In this document: one piece after another, positions 20,282-31,909 of the stretch
How positions within the stretch are numbered: position 1 is the stretch's first letter
Layout: each line of letters begins with the position of its first letter
From: Liolophura sinensis
Taxonomy: Eukaryota; Mollusca; Polyplacophora; Chitonida; Chitonidae
Direction: 5' to 3'
NCBI RefSeq assembly: GCF_032854445.1
Contig: NC_088304.1
Span: 19,753,850-19,817,849, forward strand
Length of the DNA stretch: 64,000 bases
Position numbers and translations under genes: made by a program
Notes under the pieces: model-generated
The model's input: the letters and a program-made list of their open reading frames with translations, nothing else
The model's database searches: none
Told to the model about the DNA's origin: nothing

Positions 20282-23200
20282 CTACAACAAAACACAAATG
20301 TTGCTTAAGTGGAAATAAGTTGATCTTTATGAGTTAATGCGCATGCCATTGATATCACCTTAAGTTTTAACCCTGTAAACATGCACAGTCAGATGCACAC
20401 TAAAGCCTTAAAATGATGCTTTTGATGCCAACACGTAAGTTTTCCTGATAAGAAAGTAATCAAAGTTCATCGTCAGTTTATCAGTAGTTGGTACACACAA
20501 ACACTTCAAAAATAGTCTATATCACACGCTTCTCCTCCAAAAAATACGTGGATTACACCCTGAGAGGTAATAGGAGATCTACAGAAGGCAATAGTATTAT
20601 GCTGATAAGTGAAGAGTCTAAGTGATGGGGAGTGGTGAACACATACTGGGTCTGACACTATCTTCTTCTCCACCTCCTTCTCCACCAGCTGAACAGTAAG
20701 ACAGGCTTCTGCGGGGGTCAGCATGTTCCACAGTCCGTCACTCCCCAGGATTAGGCAGCGGTCTTTGCGGGGGAACAGGTGACGCACAGACACGTCAGGC
20801 TCAGGGGACACCACAAACTCCTCTGTCTTAAAGTCATAGCTCCATAAATCACCTGAAGAGCACAGAAATCAAGATGTGAATACTACGATTAGCAGCATGC
20901 ATTTATATAAGGAAGAAATGGGAAAAAAATAAATAAATAAAACAGCCGATGAAGGCTGCAGAAAGCTGTCTCCTGGCCAACTACTTTGGTCATGGTTTAC
21001 ATTGTGTCCGTGTAACTCTAGAGTGTCACGTCACAACAAGGGATTTTCAAGTTCCAACAATGCCATATCACAACGAAGCCGGTCTTATTCAAGGACGTCT
21101 TTTCCCCATAAAAGCACCATCTATAAAAACCAACTTTTTCATAAGGGATCACTGCTGACAGCAGTTTTTTTTTCCTGCAAAAAGATTTTTGCAGGAATTC
21201 ACCAGATTACACTGCATCGTGATATTAGAACTGTCTTCAGTTTCTATTAATGAACAGCTGAAGGGAGATCACTTTGGAAACACTGAAGAGCCAAAAGTTA
21301 TTTCCCCTATCTCCACAAAGCACAATAAACTCCAACTGTGATAATCCCATAACCCACCCAATGTCAATATTTCAAATCTTGAGTTGAGTGAGTGAGTGAG
21401 TGCTTGGGGTTTAACGCAAATCTAGCACTGAGACCAAAATAAAAACTTGTTCGTTCAGAACTTACCCAGAGACCTAGCCACAGCCAGAAATGGAATCTGG
21501 TCAATGGGAGTGCTGCGTCGCACCGGGCCCTTGTGGGCATTTTTGGGGCGGTTCCACACCACCCGGTTGACACCAGCCTTCCTCATGACACTGCCTCCAC
21601 TCTTCTCAATACGTTTCCTCTCATCTGGACACTCTGGCTTGTGGTCCTATAAACGCAGAATATTTAATAGCTTAGAGCCGACTTGATACATTTATAAGTA
21701 CATGTTGATGGCTCAAAATGCAGAGTGATTCTACCATGTTTTGCTATTCACATGACAAGGTTTGATTGCAAAATATGTGCTAGTGTGTCCTGCTGAAGAG
21801 AAAAAAATTTCACTTGTCATAAATCTTCAAAATGTTTAACCTCTAGAGCACTTTTTTGCAGTGGAATTCTGTGCGAGCTTCATAAAAACGAATTTGTTGA
21901 GGATTTGGGCCAATCATAAGAATTTTATTATGTTGTAGTTTACATCCATACGTAAACTCAGTGTTTACACCCATACATAAACTCAGTGTTTACATCCATA
22001 TGTAAACTCAGTTAACCAGAGGTTGATACTCTCCAGGCCCTCAAAAGGGTAGCTCCTTTACACATACAATACAAAGAAACTGAAAATCGAATGGAAGAAT
22101 AAAAAAAAAAAAGAAACACATTGAGTGTGGGATAGCATGTCACAGTACTTTTGAGCATTTGATTACTTTCTTAAACTTTCATCAGTGACTTAAATCAGTA
22201 AATAGTGGATGCTAGTTTCACGTCATTATGAGGAGAGTTCCTTGGAACTGACAGACTATGACAAAGGCTTCTTGTACTGTTCACTTAGAGGACTTATCAA
22301 GATTATTTGAGAATTAAAAATTTATTGATGGATCTGATTCACAGGAAAACAGCTGTGCCGTCACATAATTTTGAAAATGGACATTTAGTGACTTGTACAC
22401 ATTTAAATGGACATTTAGTGACTTGTAAACATTTAAATAGACATTTAGTGACTTGTAAACATTTAAATGGACATTTAGTGACTTGTACACAACAGTGGCT
22501 TTGTTATCATGAACAAGTACATGTACCTTCATCCACTGAAGTTTCTGAAATGTAGACTGGTTCTCAGAGTTGTCATATCAGCATTAAGTGCAAGTCTGAT
22601 ATGTGTAATTTAAAAATTCTTATCAGAAGACCCCAGAGAGTTAGACAATTACATATATGTGGTAATCTACAGGAGTGCAGAGCTTCCGGACAGGAAGCTT
22701 TCGCCACAATGGCTAACAATACTTGGAGTGTGTTACGTTATGTGATTGGACAGGAGGTCCAAATGAACATGAACAAACCACTCAACCACAAACAAAACAG
22801 GAAGTTGGACACTTAAGGGGATAAATGCATAGACAATCCAGGTCATAACCACGGTATTCATCTGAGTTTGCCTATAATATTCTATATCTATGCACATGTA
22901 TATCTGAAGAGCACCTGCTGTCCTTGGAAATTGTCAGAGTGACTTCCCTTGGTCCTTGTCTCGCGATTTAACTCCACTGGGACAAGATAGGGCTTGCTTC
23001 CTGAATTTAATTTACTGAACAGAATATTTTCTAACTTTGTAACAAAAGTAATATACTTTTGAGCAGGCGTTTATTTTTGCTTTTGAACAGGTGTGTGCGT
23101 ATCACACTACCCTTACTGAACACCTGCGGTGTGATTTTCACCCATCAATTCACACTCCTCAGTCTACCCTCAGAAGCCTGTTTTAAAAAGCCATTTCCAA

Positions 23201-26200
23201 CTTAATAAGAGTTAAAAATGCCTGATTTGCACACATGTGGTTTTCAGAACATAATAATGCTTGCTGCCGTGGTATATGTACGGCGTAAAATACCAATCAA
23301 ATAAATAAATAAATCAAAGAAAAGACAACATATGAAATCACCTGAATTATTCAGAAAGAGGAGTGGAAACAGGTCTAAATATATTTGGTAACATTGCTAA
23401 CCCACACACATACTGCTGTATGGTTAAACGGCAAACCATTAAGTGGAAACAGCTCCTTTCTCCAGGTTATAGAGACAGCTTGTGTCAGATTGATCAAAAC
23501 TGATAACCTGGCCGCACTTCCAACTTTCTCAAAGTGACCGATTTTACAGCTACATCTCAGTTACATGTATGTAACATCACAAAGAGAAAAAGTTGTCCTT
23601 TTTTATTTATTTATTTATTTGATTGCTGCGTTGTGCCCTAGTCGAGAATATTTCGCTTAAACTATGGAGACCAGAACTGTGGTAGGAGGAAACTGGGCAG
23701 AGTCCAGAGGAAACCCATGACCATCTGCAGGTTGCTTTTTAAACTTCATGTGGGATACTTTATCCATTTATATATACATTTAGACTGGGGATGTCTTTCC
23801 AAAATTCTGCATTTTGCCTTGTGTAATAATTAACCCATATGCTTAATATATACTGGCCACAAAAATCTACATGTGTGATGGTAGTGAGAAACAAACAATT
23901 AATTATCAATGGCCTAGGGGACACACTAAACCAGAACAAACCTTTGTGAGCCTGACAGCAGTCATGGGGGCATTGGCGGTGTTCTGTTGGCCCAGGACTA
24001 TGGCAGAGTCTCCAACATGGCCTATGTACAGTTTGCAGTTCTTGATGAAGGCCACGCTGGCTGTGGTACCCGAGGTGCTGGCGAACCCTGATGATGTCAT
24101 CGGCCATTTGTCTGAAGAAATAAAACATGTTAAATGATATGAAAAGAGAATAGACATCTAATACATGTAAGTATACACATCTAGCATCACTCAAGTACAT
24201 GTATATATTGCAATTTCTAACCTTAAACTTTGCCCTCCTACATGTAAATCTATGAAGGGTTAAGAATACAACTGGTCAAAGGAAACTAGAACCCAAATGG
24301 GTGCACTTGCTATTCTTCTATTTTACTTTTCTTGTAACTAATGACAAAATTGTCTTCTAGTACAATCCATTGGTCTTCTCCATCCACAAAGAGTCTATCA
24401 GTTATTCTGTCTCATGGAGAACCCGGCCTGACTGTAATGAAGTCAATGTTTTTCAGCTTAAGAAGAATATATATATATTTTTTTTCTTAAGCTGAAAAAC
24501 ACGACTTCATTACAGATCTCTCAACATTTCTAAGCCACTAAAGGGCTGATATGACTCTTTTTTTGGCATTCTGTTGCCTAGAAAATATTTCTCTCCATCA
24601 TGATATAACCTACACACGACTTGCTTTCATAGATGAGGTGCCACTTCTCGTAGTATATCACACTTCAAAACTAATATCGGGTTAAGTCATAGTCACTGTC
24701 GTGTAGCAATGGAGCTAGTTCAGAGCAGGCCTATTAATTTCTACATGCAGAGTGCAAAAAACAGGTGAATATAAGCACTCCACATTTCCAACGCTGCGTT
24801 TACTGAGGACATGTGTATAGAAAAACGCCAGCATTGCCGCAGTATTGTAATTCACAAGTAGAAACACACTTTACAGTGATATCTACAATGGGATACATAA
24901 TTATCTAAACATAGCTTGGATACTAAAAACTCACAAATCTGAACTTCATTGTCAAGGTTATTGTGTTCTTATCTTAGAGGGGTGAAGTGATGGCTGGGTG
25001 GAGGCACAATTTCCCTGTATTGCAACAACTATGACTTTAAATACCTTAGCCAGCTGTGATAAAGTTCAGAGGGCCCCCAGTTCAGTGGTTACAAGTATGT
25101 TCAAACACCAGTTACATGGGTAAGTCCAAGAAAAGGGGTAACTAAAGTGAGACATACGGGGGTCAATTTATACTTTCTTGAAGGCCAAAAATCCTACTGT
25201 CTTCTAGCACTAACCATGGGTGTAAGTGAGACATAAATATCAACATAAATCTACATAAACGTCAACATAAATCAACTTAAATCTTAATGTGTGACATACA
25301 ATAAAGGCACATGACCAGATACCAAGTTGTTAGTGTAACATGGACACAAAGATGCAGACAAAAAGTAAAAATAAGAATCAGCAGATGTTAATTAAACACT
25401 TTTCTCCTCACAGGAATGAGTAAATCTAAGGAATGCATGTATGTATACGTGTAACCGTCCAGTGGTCCTCCAATCAATCAGACAGTCAAGATATATGAGC
25501 CAAAGGCTATATATGCACATGTAGCTGCACAGTGACATGACCGATAGCTACATATGTTCAACTGTTACAGTGACATGACAGATAGCTACATATATTCAAT
25601 TGTTACAGTGACATGACAGATAGCTACATATATTCAATTGTTACAGTGACATAACAGATAGCCACATATGTTCAAATTGTTACAGTGACATGACAGATAG
25701 CTACATATATTCAACTGTTGCAGGATTATGGACAACTTCAAGCATTTGAACCACATAAATTATGTGATAATGGGGAAAATCAGATTTCTCTAATGAATGC
25801 AAATTCCAGGGTCAAAATGATTTTTTATACTAAAACTGGCTTATTTTTTTGTCTCCAAGGCGAACATTAGCAACACTGGGAAATGCTATCTACATGTATG
25901 CATGTTTATGTGTAAGATTTACTTATTTCACTGATGTTTTAGGTCATACTCAAGAATACTTCACTTATATACGACAGCGGCCAGCATTGTAGTGGGAGGA
26001 AACCCAGAAGAGCCCCAGGGAAAACCCACGACCATCAGCAGGTTGCCGAAAGACCTTCCCATGTACGACAGGAGAGGAAGCCAGCATGAACCTGACTTGA
26101 ACTCACAGCGACCACATTGGTGAGAGGCTCCTGGGTCATTGCGGTGTCCTGGTATGCTACCCCCCTCGGCTATGGAGGAACCTTGCCTGCCCCTCTGGGG

Positions 26201-29200
26201 GTCATAAATTACGCAGTACACCCAAGTTCTAAAATTTAAATAAAAACAAGAAAGAAAAAAGAAATGGTTTGAGGAATTGGCCCCATAAAAGCCCACATCA
26301 AGAGAAATTGGAAAAACCTTTTTAAAAAATGTGTAAATTTTCATTAACTTGATGATAGTAAGGTGTGATTTAATAGTGTTTTTCCATGGATATCCAAATA
26401 ACATATTCAGCATATGAAGCATGTGAAGGCCTTGGGGAAGAACAGTTTCATTGTAAATTGATTGAGCTACCTTCGATAAATAAAGCTGTTACTATTGCAT
26501 ATAATATTAGACAATTCCACCATTTACATGTATCAAGTTTCACCCTAATTACTGGGCTCAAAGGAGGGCCCAAATTCAAAAGCTGTATTTGACTGAGTTA
26601 CTTTAGGCCTCCTGTTCAACGGAGGCAGGTCACAATAGATAGATCGGTCAATACAGCTCAGAGGGTAATCTAAAAGACTAGCAGTCAACCCCGATTTGAT
26701 GTCATCAAAGAGCAGATAAATCTATTTTAACACGGCTGACTTGCACCTTTACAAGCAGAAGGAGACCAATGGCATTCACGGACTGACCTCAATGACCACA
26801 AATATTTGTCCCTGAGTGATATCCTGAGTGATCCAGGCTTCTTCAGTAAGGTTATTTGCCCTTACATCACCTTACAAGTTTTTCACCAGCATAAACTCAC
26901 ACGTAGTATTTAATTAAGACCCTCTGCATGTACCTGAAATTACCTAAAATTTGATCCATGACTAAGTTGCTCTTTTTTCCAGATTCTGGGAGTTATATTA
27001 ATTTTAGAAAGAAGCTTTGAAATGTGTCTGAAGGTAAGATGATATCCTACTGGGAAAATGTAAATTTTAGCACCAGAACTAGTATCTCAAGACATTAACT
27101 TGCCTCAAAAAATGCTCTTTTGTGGTCGAATTTTTAGGTTATTTAGAGTATATGTACTTTACAATGTATAATACATGTACATTGCCAGCAACCTGCTAGA
27201 AAATTTTCAGGGACTTTAATAACTCAAGTCAAATTCATCAGACAACATTCTTAAGAGTTTGGGCTTGTAAGATAATGTCTACTGTGTGCATATCATAATT
27301 ACCCTCTACATATAAACGTACTCAAGTCTCTAGGTATTAATTATCATACAACTGGAACATGTACAGTATCATTTTAACAGTATTTATAACAGTGTTTGAT
27401 TGGTTTAATTCGACTGTTTTGGATGTTTAATGCTACCCTCTACATATAAACGTACTCAAGTCTCTAGGTATTAATTATCATACAACTGGAACATGTACAG
27501 TATCATTTTAACAGTATTTATAACAGTGTTTGATTGGTTTAATTCGACTGTTTTGGATGTTTAATGCTGTACTTGAGAATTTTTCATTTACTTGCCCCTT
27601 TCTAAGTCTCTCCCACAGGGCCACAGAAAATGTGAAAACCATGCATGCACATATGTACATGTAAGTGTAAACAAGGAATTTTCCATTACTATGTACATTT
27701 TCATTGGCCACTACTCTCCCTCAGTACCCAATACTCCGTGTCATTACACGCAATCAATGCACATATAGAAAAGAATAACACAGCGAGCTTAACATGTCCA
27801 AAACAGAAACCATAACTTCAGCAGTATAGTCTGATTCAGAGTAGAATAAATTAAATCAAACCTTTTGTAAGAACATGATTTGCACATTATGGCACACCAT
27901 TGTTCAGGGATACCGGGTCAATACATTTATTTATGGACAAGCTATGAAATATCTGTAGAGAGACAAAGCCATGTATTGCACTGGTCAAGCTATATATAGA
28001 CCTGATGCAAGCAAGGCAACTGGCAGACAACCAGCAAATGACCAAGCTGCAGAGGTGGAATGCGTGCAGATTCACAACACATACAATGCTAGCAAAAGCA
28101 AATCTTAAACTGATCAATACAGATACATGTATATATCAAATGTACATATCACATGTACATATCGATATTTCATTGCAGTACTGAAATGCTAATGCTAATC
28201 CTGTTAATGGAAACATAGGTCAAGTTCAATGTACAGCATACTGGTACCCTTGGATGGTACTGTTACTTTTGACACTATTGTAAGATTTAAACGGATACAC
28301 ATCACAGGTAACCACAAAATTAAGACGTCAACATTTTCAGCGAAATGCCATCAATGTTTTACTGCATTCAAACTTATTGTTACTTATTGCAATAAAAATA
28401 TGTCATATGATACATTGTACAGGTATTTATTGTTATCTTTTGAAGATGATGTTATGAAAACCCACCATGGATGACAGCAAGTTTATATGTTATGTGACAC
28501 ACATTTCACTAGCCAATAGCCATACAATTGTCAGTTCTGTATATACAGTAAGTTATCTGTGTTAAGTTATACAACTATCACTAAAAGAGCATTACCTCTG
28601 ACTTTAAATGACAAAGCTTTAAATGTAAAATACACTGCACATGGCAATGGGTACACGGGTAGCATCGTAAACATAGATCACTAAAAGAGCATTACCTCTG
28701 ACTTTAAATGACAAAGCTTTAAATGTAAAATACACTGCACATGGCAATGGGTACACGGGTAGCATCGTAAACATAGATGTCTGATGATTATGGAGAATAA
28801 TTTATTCTCGGCAAACATCACTATCCACTAGTCTAAGGTCGGAGTAATAAACGAACCAATAAAAACACTGAGCCAACTTAGCCCAAACTGTCACCATTTT
28901 ATACAAGCTAAATGCACACAGATGCATGTGTGTGTATACATAATATATATGTTATGTCTTCTATGGAAAGTAGTTTCCTTCCACCGTAAAGCTGGTCACC
29001 GTTGTATAAGAGAAATATTATTGAGTAAGGCATAAAACACCAATCAAATAAATAAATCTATGGCAAGTACTTCAATCATTCAACGAATCCTTATTAAAAT
29101 GATTCATATACATGTACACCAATATATCTGAGGATAATATTTTGATTTTTAAACTGTTATATCTTTGGTTTATCACAAAATCCTTCGTTTCATGTTAGAT

Positions 29201-30959
29201 ATGTGCACATAAATTATAACGTAAATACATGTAACTCTTAACAGAAAATGACGTGCATATAATGTAATCCTGTGTACATGTAGATGTAGATCTGTCTTTC
29301 ATTAAGGCTCAAAACAATAAGTTTATGTTATCCTGAGCAGATATACCTGGAAAATAACATGTAGGGGGTGTAAGGGAGGGTCATTATTTACAATAAACAT
29401 GTATAAGCAGGGAGGCAACAGAAATGCAGGTATCCAAGTGCCTAAAATACTTAAATCTGTTCTGAGAATCTGTATTTGCTCCTGAAGAAACATTAAAAAA
29501 ATAAAACGATTATACTTTTAAGTGCTGAATAAGATCTAAACTTCTAGATTCAGAGTTGCATAAGACACTTGAGGAAATGCATTTAGAATCTATTAAAATT
29601 TGATGAAACAGAACCTTAACAATACAGGTCAGTCTCACATTAGCTTGGACATCAGATCAGTTGCTATCAGAATGATAGAACGGCTATGAGGTACTCTGAC
29701 AGAATAGCTTAAGCGCTTTTATCAGGAGCTTTTCATTTATAAATTTTAACTTACATGTAATGTCTACAAATCAAAAGCCTGTGCATTAGAAAATGGAAGC
29801 ATGCAACAAAAAAGTGACAACTTTCTGAAGAGGACACTGCCTGTTGGATCCTGTCTACAGGTAGCCACATTCAGCCCATTATGACAGGACTAGCTCCCTC
29901 ATTGTCCTTGATGATTTTTAGTCTAATCTGTGAAGCAGTTCACATCTGAGAGAAGTGCACACGGCTCGCAATCTCAAGTCAGACTAGCATGTCAGCCGTT
30001 ATCACATGTATTTATAGTCTACCTGGCTGTCAGATCCGAAACATGTCCTAGCTTGTTTCATTCAACACGGATCATGTGACAGCTGGCAACGGGTCAAAGC
30101 GACGTCATCGACATTCAACCTACATGTAGGTCAAAGTTCAACTACAAATACATTCAGACCTTTCCTTTGCAACAATCGATCTAACAAAGTACACGTCCCC
30201 ACGTTGATCAACAATCGTTCACAAACACCAGAAAGCTGTTATGATAAGACTAGTAGTGAAAGTCAATCATAAGCATCCGATCGTACGACAGTGAAACCGT
30301 TATAAAAGGATCCGGGTAAAAGTAGGTCAACTCTAGCTACATGTAGCTATCGCTCGCTGAGCATGGAGCCTTCGTGCGTAGTAAACGCTGCGCGCGTAAT
30401 TTTTATCTGAGGCATACACAATGTAACACTTCTCCATTTCAAGACATAGCACACCACAAAATTGAAAACCCCATTGACTGATAGGGGAAACTGATGCATT
30501 TTTGTGTGAATAAAACGTTTATTGACCCCTGGTTGATTTCGCCAGCGGGTAGCAGCGATCGACTCGCCTGTCCAGTCGACGTAAACACTTCTGCCGAGGG
30601 CCACAAAGATCTAAGCTTTTGCACGACCACAAAGATTAATACATTGTCAAAATACACTTACCACGCTCTTTCCACATCGCTTTATGGGTATCCAAAAAAC
30701 CCGCTTTAATTGCTTGACACACATTTTCGTCGTCATCCGTCCAAAACTCGTCGTATTTTGTTATTTCTTCCAGTAACCGGTCTCGAGCAAACTTGGCTGC
30801 TTCTGCTCCACCGTGTCCGTCGAAAACACCGAAATATCCAAATTCGACGACGCCCTTTTCATTTCTTTCAAAATGTACAGCATATCTATCTTCCATATAT
30901 TTCCGTCCACCTTGATCACAACTCTCAGTAACTCGTAAATTCATCCCTATTTGAGACAT
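18275..30959 (-). CDS. PPM1D: Protein phosphatase Mg2+/Mn2+-dependent 1D (Wip1-like), whole coding span, 5 exons
   Basis: A PP2C-family Ser/Thr phosphatase. In vertebrates the family reverses ATM/p53/Chk/p38 phosphorylation after DNA damage. Coding exons, 5' to 3': 30959-30662, 24111-23942, 21646-21466, 20852-20647 and 20281-18275. Introns are GT-AG and phases agree, giving 953 residues. PP2C motifs: RKYMEDR (19-25), FDGHGG (46-51), SGTTA (113-117), HVGDS (131-135), ARSLGD (213-218), GSDGLWN (253-259) and RADNTS (313-318), so the metal-binding Asp residues 24, 47, 218, 255 and 315 are present. The Wip1-type insert is short and basic ([16 protein letters not shown]). The tail of about 640 residues is far longer than in human (605 aa in total). 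It has Ser/Pro-rich segments, three (I/V)REYL motifs and Lys/Arg-rich NLS-like runs. Identification is from family knowledge. Confidence 0.96.
20647..20852 (-). CDS. PPM1D: PPM1D coding exon 4
   Basis: Follows TGTGCTCTTCAG. It encodes GDLWSYDF through [14 protein letters not shown] and ends VSDP at GTATGT, in phase 0. Confidence 0.95.
21385..21420 (-). repeat. SINE family B tail, antisense
   Basis: (GAGT)n followed by GCTTGGGGTTTAACGC is the reverse complement of the family B tail. It lies in PPM1D intron 3. Confidence 0.45.
21466..21646 (-). CDS. PPM1D: PPM1D coding exon 3
   Basis: Follows GCGTTTATAG. It encodes [20 protein letters not shown] through [10 protein letters not shown] and includes the basic insert typical of Wip1. 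The donor is GTAAGT. Confidence 0.95.
21938..22011 (+). repeat. Tandem repeat, 25-bp unit, three copies
   Basis: GTTTACATCCATACGTAAAC-like units start at 21,938, 21,963 and 21,988, in PPM1D intron 2. Confidence 0.9.
22377..22492 (+). repeat. Tandem repeat, 30-bp unit, four copies
   Basis: ACATTTAGTGACTTGTAAAC starts at 22,381, 22,411, 22,441 and 22,471, in PPM1D intron 2. Confidence 0.95.
23253..23315 (+). repeat. SINE family A tail fragment
   Basis: GCTTGCTGCCGTGG and ACGGCGTAAAATACCAATCA followed by (AAAT)n, in PPM1D intron 2. Confidence 0.65.
23600..23738 (-). repeat. SINE family A, antisense 3' half
   Basis: (TTTA)n, TTTGATTGCTGCG and GAGAATATTTCGCTTAAACT, ending at CCATCTGCAGGTTGC. 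It lies in intron 2, about 200 bp past the donor of exon 2. Confidence 0.7.
23942..24111 (-). CDS. PPM1D: PPM1D coding exon 2
   Basis: Follows TTTATTTCTTCAG. It encodes [20 protein letters not shown] through [10 protein letters not shown], ends in phase 0 and is followed by [16 protein letters not shown] is the conserved core strand. Confidence 0.95.
24432..24515. repeat. 84-bp near-perfect hairpin in PPM1D intron 1
   Basis: The arms 24,432-24,464 and 24,484-24,515 pair almost perfectly, with a 19-base AT-rich loop. The arms read CTGTAATGAAGTC then GTTTTTCAGCTTAAGAA, and differ only at the AAT/G joint. A foldback MITE is likely; a small-RNA hairpin is possible. Confidence 0.85.
25524..25722 (+). 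repeat. Tandem repeat, 38-bp unit, about five copies
   Basis: GTTACAGTGACATGACAGAT recurs at 25,564, 25,602, 25,640 and 25,679, with a diverged first copy before it. It lies in PPM1D intron 1. Confidence 0.93.
25940..26184 (-). repeat. SINE family A, antisense
   Basis: The tail CATACTCAAGAATACTTCAC is first and the head near CCCCTCGGCTATGGAGG is last. It lies in PPM1D intron 1. Confidence 0.75.
26930..27155 (+). repeat. Dispersed repeat, copy 2 (pairs with 6,300)
   Basis: Same order of shared words as 6,300-6,545, including 'ATTTTAGAAAG', 'TTTTAGCACCAG', 'TTGCCTC', 'AATGCTCTTTTG' and 'TTATTTAGAGTA'. Confidence 0.55.
27301..27568 (+). repeat. Exact 134-bp tandem duplication
   Basis: Copies 27,301-27,434 and 27,435-27,568 read identically by eye. 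Both start ACCCTCTACATATAAACG and end ATGTTTAATGCT. It lies in PPM1D intron 1. Confidence 0.97.
28577..28776 (+). repeat. Exact 100-bp tandem duplication
   Basis: Copies 28,577-28,676 and 28,677-28,776 read identically by eye, starting ATCACTAAAAGAGCATTACC. It lies in PPM1D intron 1. Confidence 0.97.
28976..29057 (+). repeat. SINE family A tail fragment
   Basis: TTCCTTCCACCGTAAAGCTG to ACACCAATCAAATAAATAAA, in PPM1D intron 1. Confidence 0.65.
30662..30959 (-). CDS. PPM1D: PPM1D coding exon 1
   Basis: Starts at the ATG on 30,959-30,957 (A at -3). It encodes [20 protein letters not shown] through THKAMWKER plus one base, then GTAAGTG. It holds the first two metal-binding motifs. Confidence 0.96.
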
Positions 30960-31260
30960 TTTGATGAGAGACGCACGATCGCGCCTTCTCCTACAGTGGG
31001 AGTTGTAAATTTCACCCGCTCTATGAACATCTCAAGTCTGCTCTGATTGGCTAGTTCGAAGAACGTGACCTCTGATCAAAGTCTGCATTTCTTACGCCGT
31101 CCTTCATTGGCCCAACTGATGTTAGTCTCAAATATCTCACCCGATCTAGGAGCGAAAAGTTGTGACATAATTTCAAAGCGGAACATGCACAAACATGTAT
31201 ACCTTCAGGTATAGGCGCAGTTCACACTTGCAGTCAAAACAGTTCACTCACGTCAGCCTT
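30960..31260 (-). promoter_or_regulatory. Putative PPM1D promoter with two CCAAT boxes
   Basis: On the - strand, AGCCAATCAG (31,052-31,043) matches the NF-Y consensus, and GGCCAATGAA (31,112-31,103) is a second CCAAT box. Exon 1 and its flank are richer in CpG than the surroundings. Promoter activity is inferred from position. Confidence 0.5.
31181..31200. promoter_or_regulatory. Candidate p53-family response element upstream of PPM1D
   Basis: Two adjoining decamers, GAACATGCAC and AAACATGTAT, each fit RRRCWWGYYY with one mismatch, with no spacer. They lie 222-241 bp before the PPM1D ATG. PPM1D is a p53 target in vertebrates. ACATGT words are very common here, so chance is a serious alternative. 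Confidence 0.3.
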
Positions 31261-31737
31261 TACAATGAAGCACAAAGAACAGTACTTAGCGACTCTCAAG
31301 CAGAGATATGCGATATATTCCGGTCTCTCTTTCGTCAGAGTTAATTCTAGACATGGGACTAAAGACATTGGACACATTTTTTCAACTCGTTCTGTCTGTC
31401 TGGACAAATGTATAATAGAAGTCTATTGTTAAAAGAAAACAAGGGCTGTGAAAAAGTCTATATAAAAGAAAACAAGGGCTGTGTTTTAATTTGTGAGTAA
31501 CGAAAACTTCAGTTGATTAAACCCCGGCCTTGTGTTAGATGGATCCAAACCTGTTATATTCTATTCGACACCAGGGCCTAGGATCATGAATCTATCTTAG
31601 GCTTAAGTTAGAATTTCAATCACTACATTTCTTATCTTCCATTCCTTTATTTTTGCTAAAAATTGTTGTAGAATAACTTATGCAGAATTTGCGTTGCCAG
31701 GCAATATTTTGATTTTGTTACATAAGAAATAACAATT

Positions 31738-31907
31738 CCTCCCCGGCCGTAAGTGGGAAGATCCTCCAGCAACCTTTTGATGGTCATGGGTTCTCCCAGG
31801 CTCTGCCTGGTTTCTTCCCACCATAATACTGGCCGCCATCCTATAAGTGAAATATTCTTAAGTACGACGTAAAAAACCCATCAAATCAAATCAAATACTT
31901 CACATTG
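31738..31907 (+). repeat. SINE family A, 3' half
   Basis: CTCCCCGGCCGTAAGTGGGA through ATTCTTAAGTACGACG, with tail CATCAAATCAAATCAAA. Confidence 0.75.
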
Positions 31908-31909
31908 TA

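Noticed and set aside
22314..22532. - strand ORF with repeated LNVYKSLNV
   Set aside because: A translation of the 30-bp tandem repeat, which is divisible by three.
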